DNA from: Caldifarciminota bacterium
GTDB taxonomy: Bacteria > Hydrothermota > Tepidihabitantia > B3-TA06
NCBI GenBank assembly: GCA_014729665.1
Contig: WJJO01000398.1
Span: 1-21,380, forward strand
Direction of reading: 5' to 3'
DNA length: 21,380 bases
Shown here: positions 6,372 to 14,340 of the stretch, one piece after another
How the letters are laid out: each line of letters opens with the position of its first letter
Position numbering within the stretch: position 1 is the first letter of the stretch
Position numbers and translations under genes: made by a program
The notes under the pieces: model-generated
What the model was told of the DNA's origin: nothing
The model's database searches: none
The model's input: the letters and a program-made list of their open reading frames with translations, nothing else

Positions 6372-8675
6372 TTGAATATTCGCAGTTTAGTACTATTTAT
6401 AACACTGCCTGCGGTTCTTTTCGCAGACTTTGACTGGAGTACGGTTGATCTGGATAACCCGGAGCTCTTCGCCCCGGGGCAGATCACCGTCTGTTTTTCA
6501 CCCGAAGCTTCCACGGTCACGATAAACCAGGCGATGGAGGCCGGGGGTACGGAGCTTGTTTCAAGGATAGATAGGCTGAATGCGGTTCGTCTGAGGCTTC
6601 CGGAAGGAAGCGACGGAAGAGACGTACTCGAAACAATCGAGTATTATGAAGAGATGCCCGACGTTCTTTTTGCCGAACCGGTTATGATCCACCGGGCGTT
6701 CTGGACTCCTAACGACGAATACTTCTATCTCCAGTGGCACTATGACGCAAATCACCTGAATATGAAGGAGGCATGGGACGTTGAACGCGGCTCCTCGAGT
6801 GTGGTTATAGCGATAATCGATTCGGGAATAGCTTATGAAGACTACGCCATACCTTCCCACGAACAGGGAGAGGTTTATTCCTCAGACGGTTACTACCATA
6901 TGGCGTCCGATTTTACTTCATCGCAGTTCGTACCCGGCTACGATTTCGTACACGACGACTCTCATCCCAACGACCAGAACGGACACGGAACCCACGTTGC
7001 AGGTACCGTTGCCCAAGCGACCAATAACGGCATAGGTACAGCCGGAATGGCCCCTGACTGCAGGCTGATGCCCGTCCAGGTCCTGGATTATGCCGGCTCG
7101 GGCTACGATACCGAAATTGCGGCGGGCATCACCTGGGCCGCGGACAACGGGGCGGACGTGATAAATCTCAGCCTCGGTGGGGATCCCGGGATCCCTTCCG
7201 AGGTAGAGCGGACCGCAATCCAGTACGCTGTCAACACAAAGGGAGTCGTTGTAGTAGCGGCAGCCGGCAACCTTGGTGTAGATGAGTTGAGTTACCCCGG
7301 GGGGTTCGAGGAATGCATCGGGGTGGCCGCATGCGACTACAACAATGAACTATCCTACTATTCCCAGCACGGTGACGGTCTGGATATCTCTGCACCGGGC
7401 GGGGATGTTACCGTCGATAAAAACAATGACGGTTATTACGATGGGGTACTGCAATGTACGTACGTTGTTTGTTCTGACGAATACAACGATGCTGAAGTAG
7501 ATAACTTCGAATACAAATTCTGGCAGGGAACCTCCATGGCTTCACCCCACGTTGCCGGTCTTGCGGCACTTCTTTTAAGCAACGGTGTCACCGGGGTAAA
7601 TTCAGTGAAGGCAACCATGTATTCCACCGCTGATGATCTAGGTGATCCTGGATACGACACCAGATACGGATACGGGATGATCAATCCGGTTGCAGCTCTT
7701 GAAGGCGGTGGCGGAGATGAAGCGGTAGTTGATATTGCCGTAGTACAAAACCCCTTGCTTTCACACCAAGTCGATATCTGGGTCGTACCCGTTCTAGGCG
7801 ATCTGTATGCAGCCCCAGATGTATCGGTGAATCTTGGAGGCAGCGAGGAACAGGTCTACCTTACCTCTGTTCCGGGTACCGATGCCTACGTCGGCGATTT
7901 CGTTTTTACCTCTACAGGTACGGCAACCATAACGGTTACGGGCGGAACCGATGAAACACGCACATTCAGCGTAAACCAGATAGGCGTGGCCGGGGGAAGC
8001 ATCGCTTCAGTAGATGGTGAATGTTATCTTGAAGTTCCGGAAGGTTCTCTTAAGGGAGATAACTACTTCACCATCATCCCCGACAACCGGATCTCCTCAT
8101 CTATACCCGACCAGGTGCCCGAACTCGATGGCGTTAGGTTAGTAGGATCAAGATACCGTATAGGCCCTGGTGGCGCAAAACTTAATATACCTGTAAATCT
8201 TTACATCTCTTACACGCCTGAACAACTCGACCACATCAATCCATCGACCCTTGTAGTGATGAGATACGACGGTATAAGCTGGGTTAAGGTTCCAACATTT
8301 ATCGACCGTAACCGTAGCTGTGTCGTCGCCAACATGGATAGATTAGGGGTTTTCCAGCTTGTTTCCGATGAAAACCAGCAAAGCCCTGATCTACCGACCG
8401 CAGTTGAGTTTGAACTGATCAATACAACCCCCAGCCCGGGTGACAGGATTGCATCCTTAAGGCTGGAAAGCCGAATAAAGGTTCAACTGTCCATCTACGA
8501 TGCATCGGGTCGCAGGATCAGGAGTCTTACCCAGGGATACCTCGATCCTGGAGAATACGACTATTCCTGGCTCGAGTTGGATGATAAGGGTGTTGAGCTT
8601 GGACCCGGCGTGTATTTCCTGCATCTTCAATCACCGTCCTTTAACAGCAAATCAAAGATTATCTCGCTGCATTAG
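6372..8675 (+). CDS. Secreted subtilisin-like serine protease with ZU5-like and FlgD-like C-terminal domains
   Basis: This 767-residue S8 peptidase has, in order: a signal peptide (about 1-18), an I9-type propeptide (about 36-105), the catalytic domain (about 115-445), a ZU5-like domain (about 537-665) and a FlgD-like Ig tail (about 684-767). The triad is complete: D150 in AIIDSG, H205 in NGHGTHVAG and S388 in GTSMASPHVAG. The oxyanion-hole Asn is N300 in AAAGN. The propeptide would act as folding chaperone and be removed. The tail IYDASGRRIRSL...GPGVYFL resembles the sorting-type modules of secreted FCB proteins, so the enzyme is probably exported and surface-attached or released. The TTG start is chosen because AGGAGG sits just before it and the signal peptide begins there. 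A TPR lipoprotein gene follows after nine bases, probably co-transcribed. Confidence 0.93.
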   Translation: MNIRSLVLFITLPAVLFADFDWSTVDLDNPELFAPGQITVCFSPEASTVTINQAMEAGGTELVSRIDRLNAVRLRLPEGSDGRDVLETIEYYEEMPDVLFAEPVMIHRAFWTPNDEYFYLQWHYDANHLNMKEAWDVERGSSSVVIAIIDSGIAYEDYAIPSHEQGEVYSSDGYYHMASDFTSSQFVPGYDFVHDDSHPNDQNGHGTHVAGTVAQATNNGIGTAGMAPDCRLMPVQVLDYAGSGYDTEIAAGITWAADNGADVINLSLGGDPGIPSEVERTAIQYAVNTKGVVVVAAAGNLGVDELSYPGGFEECIGVAACDYNNELSYYSQHGDGLDISAPGGDVTVDKNNDGYYDGVLQCTYVVCSDEYNDAEVDNFEYKFWQGTSMASPHVAGLAALLLSNGVTGVNSVKATMYSTADDLGDPGYDTRYGYGMINPVAALEGGGGDEAVVDIAVVQNPLLSHQVDIWVVPVLGDLYAAPDVSVNLGGSEEQVYLTSVPGTDAYVGDFVFTSTGTATITVTGGTDETRTFSVNQIGVAGGSIASVDGECYLEVPEGSLKGDNYFTIIPDNRISSSIPDQVPELDGVRLVGSRYRIGPGGAKLNIPVNLYISYTPEQLDHINPSTLVVMRYDGISWVKVPTFIDRNRSCVVANMDRLGVFQLVSDENQQSPDLPTAVEFELINTTPSPGDRIASLRLESRIKVQLSIYDASGRRIRSLTQGYLDPGEYDYSWLELDDKGVELGPGVYFLHLQSPSFNSKSKIISLH

Positions 8676-8684
8676 GAGGCAGAA

Positions 8685-9272
8685 ATGAAAGCTACAAGGA
8701 TTGCGATATTAATTCTCAGTGTCTTTCTGATTTCAGGTTGCACCGAATGGGCCATGGATTCGGCTGAGAAAGGCTGGGACGATTTTGAAGACGGTGCATA
8801 TCTGGATGCCCTGGCACATTTCGACAATGCAGTGTTCTACGATGCGACATACCCGGATGGATACAATGGGCTTGGCTGGAGTTACCTTATGATAGACTCC
8901 TTCTCACTTTCGGTTGAAAACTTCGAGTATGCTTTGGACTACGAATCAACCATGCTCGATGCCAAAGCGGGTGCTACACTGGCGGGTACCGAAGCGGGCG
9001 AACATTCCAGCGCTGTCAGTTATGCAGATGATGTCATCTCATCTGATTCTGACTACGAATTCAGTCATCTTACGGAAGTGAACATAGATGTTATACGCCT
9101 GGCCAAGGCCAAGTCGGCCGCGGCTGCCGGTGATTTTGCGACCGCCCTTGCCGAGATACAGGTCTTCGACAGCTTTTTCGATGCCGATCCTGAAACGAAT
9201 ATTGGACAGTCCCGCATACTGACAAAGCTGGAAAATTTGATGGGTACCTACGGTGTCTGGGCCGGCAACTGA
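8685..9272 (+). CDS. TPR-containing lipoprotein
   Basis: The 195-residue protein has a classic lipoprotein signal: MKATR, a hydrophobic core and lipobox LISGC with the acylated Cys at residue 19. The mature part contains helical repeats of TPR type: AEKGWDDFEDGAYLDALAHF and YNGLGWSYLMIDSFSLSVEN follow the W-LG-Y-A pattern, and a further helical pair lies near 135-165. TPR lipoproteins usually act as scaffolds at the inner face of the outer membrane. AGGAGG lies five bases before the ATG, and the stop of the subtilase gene overlaps that site, so both come from one transcript. A role in assembly or control of the protease is a guess from position only. Confidence 0.82.
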   Translation: MKATRIAILILSVFLISGCTEWAMDSAEKGWDDFEDGAYLDALAHFDNAVFYDATYPDGYNGLGWSYLMIDSFSLSVENFEYALDYESTMLDAKAGATLAGTEAGEHSSAVSYADDVISSDSDYEFSHLTEVNIDVIRLAKAKSAAAAGDFATALAEIQVFDSFFDADPETNIGQSRILTKLENLMGTYGVWAGN

Positions 9273-9335
9273 GTGTTCGTTTTAATGTAAGGAAGCACAG
9301 AAGCTTAGGATTTGTTATGGTTAAGGGGGCAAACG

Positions 9336-9363
9336 TTGACATTAGCACCGAGGTGAATAGACT
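9336..9363 (+). promoter_or_regulatory. Possible promoter reading toward tRNA-Leu
   Basis: TTGACA (9336-9341), a 16-bp spacer and TAGACT (9358-9363) form a promoter-like pair, perfect at -35 and 4/6 at -10. If real, the tRNA-Leu precursor would have a leader of about 265 nt covering the repeat region. No clear promoter is visible directly in front of the tRNA. Confidence 0.35.
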
Positions 9364-9399
9364 TTGCGTCCTTGTGGATGCAGTTCGCGATAATTAATT

Positions 9400-9420
9400 A
9401 GCATCTGCAAATGCTCTTTT
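9400..9420 (+). terminator. Weak terminator-like hairpin after the TPR lipoprotein gene
   Basis: AGCAT (9400-9404) and ATGCT (9411-9415) can pair around a six-base loop and are followed by CTTTT. The stem is only five pairs, so efficiency would be low at best. Confidence 0.25.
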
Positions 9421-9636
9421 ACATCCATAGCGGAGATGGCGGACGTGAGTTTCGGGTGAAGGTCGATACGAACGGAAGCGGCGTAGCTGCTTCACCATGA
9501 ATTTCAGAATGATGGTCGGAGCGAAAGAAAGCGACGCAGTTGCTTTTACGCAGCCATCATCATTTAAGAAGCAGTAGCCGAGATGGCGGACACGTAGCGC
9601 AAGCGGAGTGCCGGCATCATCATTTAAGAAGCAGTA

Positions 9637-9720
9637 GCCGAGATGGCGGAACAGGCAGACGCGCTAGCTTCAGGAGCTAGTGGGGGAAACCCCGTGGGGG
9701 TTCAACTCCCCCTCTCGGCA
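9637..9720 (+). tRNA. tRNA-Leu, anticodon CAG
   Basis: The 84-nt gene folds as a class II tRNA. The acceptor GCCGAGA (9637-9643) pairs with TCTCGGC (9713-9719), with discriminator A at 9720. The anticodon arm is CTAGC-TTCAGGA-GCTAG with anticodon CAG. A long variable arm of GGGG/CCCC type follows, and the T arm is GGGGG-TTCAACT-CCCCC. The long variable arm with A73 fits leucine. The 3' CCA is not encoded: TTA follows the discriminator base. A strong terminator starts seven bases downstream. Confidence 0.97.
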
Positions 9721-9726
9721 TTAGTA

Positions 9727-9757
9727 ATCCCACGTACCGAGCGTACGTGGGATTTTT
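9727..9757 (+). terminator. Intrinsic terminator of tRNA-Leu
   Basis: ATCCCACGTAC (9727-9737) pairs perfectly over 11 bp with GTACGTGGGAT (9743-9753) around the loop CGAGC, followed by TTTT. In the other direction the stem is followed by TACTAA, so it should work mainly for the plus strand. The converging cyclase gene ends about 50 bp further on. Confidence 0.9.
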
Positions 9758-9806
9758 ATAAAGGTACTCCTCCGTCGGCTTATAGATACAGATTAAGGGG
9801 GTATTA

Positions 9807-12800
9807 TTAAGTTTCCAGCAACTTTTCTGCAAGCCCGCCTTGAACGCAGAGTTTGGCAAAGGAACGGGCATTTTCAGCGGAAAGATGTTTGATAATAGAC
9901 TTCGCGGCTTTAGCCGCGGTCTTCTGGTATTTTCTCCATTTAACCAGGACAACCGGATGCAGAAGCCACGATGACCCTTTAGGTTTCTTTGTTCCGTCCT
10001 CAGTTTCTACGAATTTAAGACGTTTAGCAGCAAGCGAAGCCATAACCAGGTTGCCCCAGACTGCATGTTCGAGCAGTGGTTTTGATCCGATACTTTCAAG
10101 GAGCTTCTTGCCATAACGTTCGGCCTCCTTCAGCCGGCCATCGCCCAGATAGGAACGGGCAAGAAGAAGCAGGGCATTCAGCCTGCTTTCCACATCCATC
10201 TGTGCGGAATATTCCTTCTCAAGACCTGAAAGTACTTCAGCGGCTACCGGATACGTTCTGTTTGCCAGGTTGATTCTGGCTGCAATCAAACGTGCTGCTA
10301 TCTGGAATTTCACATGCTCAAGTTCTGCAACCATTTCCTGCAGCTCTATCAACTCAACCACGGCGGTTTCCACGTCGCCTGAACCTATAAGTACCTCAAG
10401 CCTCGTAACCTTGGCCAGGAATATCTGATCGGGGTCACCGCCGCGCCTAGCTAAATCGAGGCAGCGGGAACTTTCCTCCTGAGCTTTCTTAAATCTACCC
10501 AGTTTATTGTATATCATCGCCCTCAATCTGATAGGCTCCACCGCCATCAAGAGCATCTCGGGCGAAGAAAGCAGCTCGTCAGCAAAAGCTAAATTTTCCA
10601 GAGCCTCTTCATAGCGGGCGAGAATCAAGCTTACTTCTGCGTACTTACCCTTAGCCTCTGCTTCCCCCCATGAATCGCCGACCTGCCTTGCTATTTCCAG
10701 GGCCTGGTTTGCATGCTCCAGCGCTTCTGAGAAACGACCTAAGTGAAGGTTAATAGAAGAAAGTGTTGCAAGGGACTGAGATGCACCTGACGGATTCCCG
10801 ACTTCCTTGCAGAGTTCATAAGCCCTTTCAAGGTGCTTGCGACCCTCCTCCATCTGCCATAGCTCAAGGCAGGCATTGCCGAGATTGATGTAGGTGTCCG
10901 CCAACTTGTTCGGATCTGCCAGGTTTTTGCGAAGGGTGAGGGCGCTTTGGTAAGATTCCAGAGCCTCCTCAACCTTGCCTGCATAGTAGGCAAGCCATCC
11001 TTTACGCATGTAAACTTCACTCGTCAATTCAGGATCATGCAATTCTTTTGCCCTGGTCATGGCTTCCTCAATACGCTGTGATGCAGATTCGTGATTACCC
11101 TTTCCTAATTCCAAGGTTGCAAGTTCCATGGTGCAGTTTATTATGGTGGCACGGTGACCTATCTCCATAGCTATCTTCAGGGCACGTTCCAGATAACTGT
11201 CTGCATCCTCCAGCCTTCCCATCTGGTGGAGTAGACGTGCGATATTGAGTATATTATTGGTAAGGAGGAACTTATCTTCAGACTTCTCGGCCAGCATGAT
11301 AGCACGCTTGTAAAAACTCAAGGCTTGATCAGGACGTCCCAGCACCCGATTAAGCGTAGCAAGGTTATTTAAGGCGCGATTTGCGTTCTCCGCGTCGCCT
11401 ATCTCTTCGGCTAGGTTTAATGCAGACTCGAAATTATCACCAGCCTCCTGCGCCTTACCCTGCTGAGCAAATCCGGTGCCCCTTTCCAGATGGGCTACAG
11501 CCTTACCTCCCGTGTATCCAAGGGCTTCCGCCTGATTCAATGATTCCTCCGAATACTTAAATACGCTGTCGAAATCGGAAAGGAAGCGTGAAGTATAGGC
11601 CAGTTTATTCAAGGCATCGACCTCCTTCTCGGCAAACCCTTTCTTAATAGAAATCATCCTTGCAGCATCATAATCACTGGATGCCTCCTTGAACTGACCT
11701 TGATAGGTAAAAACCATGCCGCGTCCGAAGTAGGCATCGAACATCTCCTCGCTGTAACCCTCCCCGAAATGTTCCTTCCATATATCAACAGCCTTCCCGT
11801 AATCGGCCAACGAGGCCTCGTTACGGAACAATCGTCTGTTTTCTTTTGCCGATTTCAGGCAGTAGCCGAAAGCGTTAGGCCACACCTGCGCCTCGGACCA
11901 GTGATCGGCCAGGATTGAATAGTAGCGCTCAAGCGATTGGGCGTATAACCTTTCAATCGCACTCGCCACCTGACGGTGGGCCTGTTCGCGTTCCCCGCGC
12001 AGCACGGAGTCGTAACATACGTCACGAACCAGTGATTGGCGAAACACGTACTCAACCTCCCCGGCCTCCAGGGGGTAAACGAGACCTGCCGACACGGCGG
12101 GGGCAAGCAGAGATCTTACGTCGTTATGCTCCATGATTTGACCTATAATCGATGCGGGGAAATGCATACTGCCGTATACTGCCCCCAGCTTAAGGGCCTT
12201 ACTTACATGTTCAGGTAACCTGTCAAGGCGCGAAAAAACTAGGCTGTACAGATCGTCGGGAATCTCTGAAGTATCTGCGCCTTCCTTCATTCCCCATTGT
12301 CCGTCGGTCTTAGTTATCAAGTCTTTGTCTATGAGATATCCTGTCCATTGCTCAATTACGGTAGGATTGCCAAGGGAGTGTTGATAAAGAAACTGATGAA
12401 CGGAATCATCGGCCTCGGCTTCAAGCAGTTGGTGAACCAAACCCCGGGATTCTGCGGCTGTGAGTGGATTGAGTGTAACCATCTCGAGTTTCATCTCATC
12501 TGACGGAAAGGCCTGATTGAACTGATCGGTAAACTCCGGGTTATAGGTGAAGAAAAAGAAAATACCCTTGGATTTCAGGCGGGGGAGGGTACGCGCGGCA
12601 AAAGAAAGCATCTCAACCGATCCTGAATCGGCTCTGCCCAGATCGTCACAGAGTACAGCCAACTGGACCGAAGAAGCCCTTCTAAGGATGTAGGAACGGA
12701 AGGCGTCCATCAAATTTTCAACCCTGAGTTCGGGTGAGTAGGGTGCGATAGTTTTCTGAGCCTCCTCCAGGCCAAACAACATCCCTGCAATGAAGGGGAA

Positions 12801-14333
12801 TCTCCTGAGTATCTCGTTGCCTTCCAGGCTTTCACCGGCCTCTGCCACTACGTCTCTCAGGTGATTGGTCAATTTTTTATATTTTTCCTTGGCGGGATCA
12901 TCGTCCTTTATCCCGGTTGCAAACATAAGCATCCGCCGGAAAACCTGATAAGGCGCTCCCCGTTCGTCAAGGGATACCTCCAAAAGGGTGTGGGTGGGTT
13001 CGAGTCTGGCTCCGAGGTTGCGAAGGAACCTGCTCTTGCCCATTCCGTGATCACCGGTAATGCCCACAATCCGGCTTTCACCCTTGGCCAATCCCTCACA
13101 TAACTCGATCTCCTTCTCGTGTGTGCTCCACTCGCCGAGAACCGTTACCGCATCCTTTTTCTTCTCGAGCAGAGAAAAACGCTTGTGAACAAGATTCCCT
13201 ATCTGAACCGGCTCGAGTTCGGTGGATTCATAAAGGTCTGAGAATTTGCTTGCCGCCTCAGCTGTTACCACGAACTCACCTGACCCTGAAGCTGCCATCA
13301 CCTTTGCAGCGGAGTTTACCCGCTGACCTATAACCGTGTACTCCTTGCGTGTTCCCCCGATGAAACCGGCGAATGTTGCTCCGTAAGCGAGTCCGGCCCT
13401 CAGTTGAAATCCGGTCGAAAGATTCTGCAAGTCGTTAAAGAAGGCTGCGGCGTTGGAGCGATCGGAGGCGTGACTGACCGGAGCCCCGAAAAGGATGAGG
13501 AACTTACTCCCCTCGGGCGAGATGTCTATTTTGTTAATTGCACCGTGGTATCGATCAACGAGCCTGTACAGAGAAAGGTAGAAATCGTTCAGGGATTTAA
13601 AGTCAGGATTATCCGGGTCGTAATCTGAAACCTCCAGGAAGATAGGGGCAACCACCCTGTATTCGCCGCCCCTGGTTAAAACCAGCCGGCCGCTGCGCCC
13701 CAAGGGAAGGAAGGATCGGCTGAGATCTGAAAGAAGCCTCAAATCGTCATCTGCCAGGGCAGGATAGGATTCCGCCTTAAAGGTCTGTTCTTCCAGACCC
13801 TTACGTACTATCAACTCCCCCGGTTCGACCCGTTTCTCAGCCGCGGCAAGTTCCTGGACAACCTTTCCTAAAGGAAACCAGTCGGTCTTCTCCTTACTTC
13901 CCAGGATTGCCTCGAAATAGTCTCCTCCGCCCAGGATAGCCTTCATCGAAAGCCTGAACTCACCCTTGGTCGTTCGTACGGTCGGATGCTCCTTAAACCA
14001 TCCAAGCATCTCCTTTGCGGCCTCGGTGGCACGGGATAAGGCATCTTCATCTGCAAACCTTGCCAGTAAAGAATCACCTCCGAGTTTTAGAAGTACCCCT
14101 TTGTGACTGTCGAGTATGCCGGACAGTCTGCCGAAGTGATCGTTGAGTATCTGCGTTATCTCTTCGATACCTTCCTTGCCTGTGGCGGTTAGGGTTTCTG
14201 TAAGTGCGGTGAAACCCGAGATATCTGTGAAAAGCAGGGCCGAACGAGTAGGCGTTATACCCGGCGTAACCTCGCCTTTATCTGCTATCCGCTTGAGTAC
14301 GTGCAGGGGTACTTGCGGAAGGAACACCTCCAC
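9807..14333 (-). CDS. Soluble-adenylyl-cyclase-like protein: two class III cyclase domains, P-loop ATPase, TPR array
   Basis: The 1508-residue protein has two cyclase homology domains (about 28-180 and 222-360), a P-loop ATPase (about 395-800) and a long TPR region (about 860-1450). Domain 1 carries the metal-binding Asp pair D37 (FTDISGF) and D87 (LGGDS), and K83 at the usual adenine-contact position. Domain 2 carries K268 (INK), T333 and N340 in EYTVIGQRVNSAA, but Lys344 where the transition-state Arg is expected. Walker A is GDHGMGKS (427-434) and Walker B LAVLCDD (558-564). The order and the EYTVIGQ.VN.AA motif recall animal soluble adenylyl cyclase. The likely product is cAMP, formed at one site between the two domains, with the ATPase/TPR part sensing or binding partners. 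No membrane segment is seen, so it is cytoplasmic. The GTG start follows sppA by eight bases and uses GAGGT, which overlaps the sppA stop. Activity is not certain because of the Arg-to-Lys change. Confidence 0.9.
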   Translation of the reverse strand: MEVFLPQVPLHVLKRIADKGEVTPGITPTRSALLFTDISGFTALTETLTATGKEGIEEITQILNDHFGRLSGILDSHKGVLLKLGGDSLLARFADEDALSRATEAAKEMLGWFKEHPTVRTTKGEFRLSMKAILGGGDYFEAILGSKEKTDWFPLGKVVQELAAAEKRVEPGELIVRKGLEEQTFKAESYPALADDDLRLLSDLSRSFLPLGRSGRLVLTRGGEYRVVAPIFLEVSDYDPDNPDFKSLNDFYLSLYRLVDRYHGAINKIDISPEGSKFLILFGAPVSHASDRSNAAAFFNDLQNLSTGFQLRAGLAYGATFAGFIGGTRKEYTVIGQRVNSAAKVMAASGSGEFVVTAEAASKFSDLYESTELEPVQIGNLVHKRFSLLEKKKDAVTVLGEWSTHEKEIELCEGLAKGESRIVGITGDHGMGKSRFLRNLGARLEPTHTLLEVSLDERGAPYQVFRRMLMFATGIKDDDPAKEKYKKLTNHLRDVVAEAGESLEGNEILRRFPFIAGMLFGLEEAQKTIAPYSPELRVENLMDAFRSYILRRASSVQLAVLCDDLGRADSGSVEMLSFAARTLPRLKSKGIFFFFTYNPEFTDQFNQAFPSDEMKLEMVTLNPLTAAESRGLVHQLLEAEADDSVHQFLYQHSLGNPTVIEQWTGYLIDKDLITKTDGQWGMKEGADTSEIPDDLYSLVFSRLDRLPEHVSKALKLGAVYGSMHFPASIIGQIMEHNDVRSLLAPAVSAGLVYPLEAGEVEYVFRQSLVRDVCYDSVLRGEREQAHRQVASAIERLYAQSLERYYSILADHWSEAQVWPNAFGYCLKSAKENRRLFRNEASLADYGKAVDIWKEHFGEGYSEEMFDAYFGRGMVFTYQGQFKEASSDYDAARMISIKKGFAEKEVDALNKLAYTSRFLSDFDSVFKYSEESLNQAEALGYTGGKAVAHLERGTGFAQQGKAQEAGDNFESALNLAEEIGDAENANRALNNLATLNRVLGRPDQALSFYKRAIMLAEKSEDKFLLTNNILNIARLLHQMGRLEDADSYLERALKIAMEIGHRATIINCTMELATLELGKGNHESASQRIEEAMTRAKELHDPELTSEVYMRKGWLAYYAGKVEEALESYQSALTLRKNLADPNKLADTYINLGNACLELWQMEEGRKHLERAYELCKEVGNPSGASQSLATLSSINLHLGRFSEALEHANQALEIARQVGDSWGEAEAKGKYAEVSLILARYEEALENLAFADELLSSPEMLLMAVEPIRLRAMIYNKLGRFKKAQEESSRCLDLARRGGDPDQIFLAKVTRLEVLIGSGDVETAVVELIELQEMVAELEHVKFQIAARLIAARINLANRTYPVAAEVLSGLEKEYSAQMDVESRLNALLLLARSYLGDGRLKEAERYGKKLLESIGSKPLLEHAVWGNLVMASLAAKRLKFVETEDGTKKPKGSSWLLHPVVLVKWRKYQKTAAKAAKSIIKHLSAENARSFAKLCVQGGLAEKLLET

Positions 14334-14340
14334 TGCCGGC

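Larger units (their letters stand above)
9273..9636. repeat. Gene-free 364-bp stretch with degenerate tandem copies of the tRNA-Leu 5' segment
   Basis: No ORF or complete RNA gene fits here. The 5' core GATGGCGGA of the tRNA-Leu at 9642 recurs as GATGGCGGA at 9435, GATGGTCGGA at 9511 and GATGGCGGA at 9582. An exact 36-bp direct repeat (9555-9590 and 9615-9650, period 60) runs from 22 bases upstream of the tRNA into its first 14 bases. A weaker 32-bp pair (9461-9492 and 9514-9545, period 53, 24 of 32 identical) lies before it. The pattern suggests successive duplications of the tRNA 5' region, with older copies decayed. Confidence 0.75.

Noticed and set aside
9555..9650. CRISPR-like direct repeats
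   Set aside because: There are only two exact copies, the repeat includes the first 14 bases of the tRNA-Leu, and no cas gene is near.
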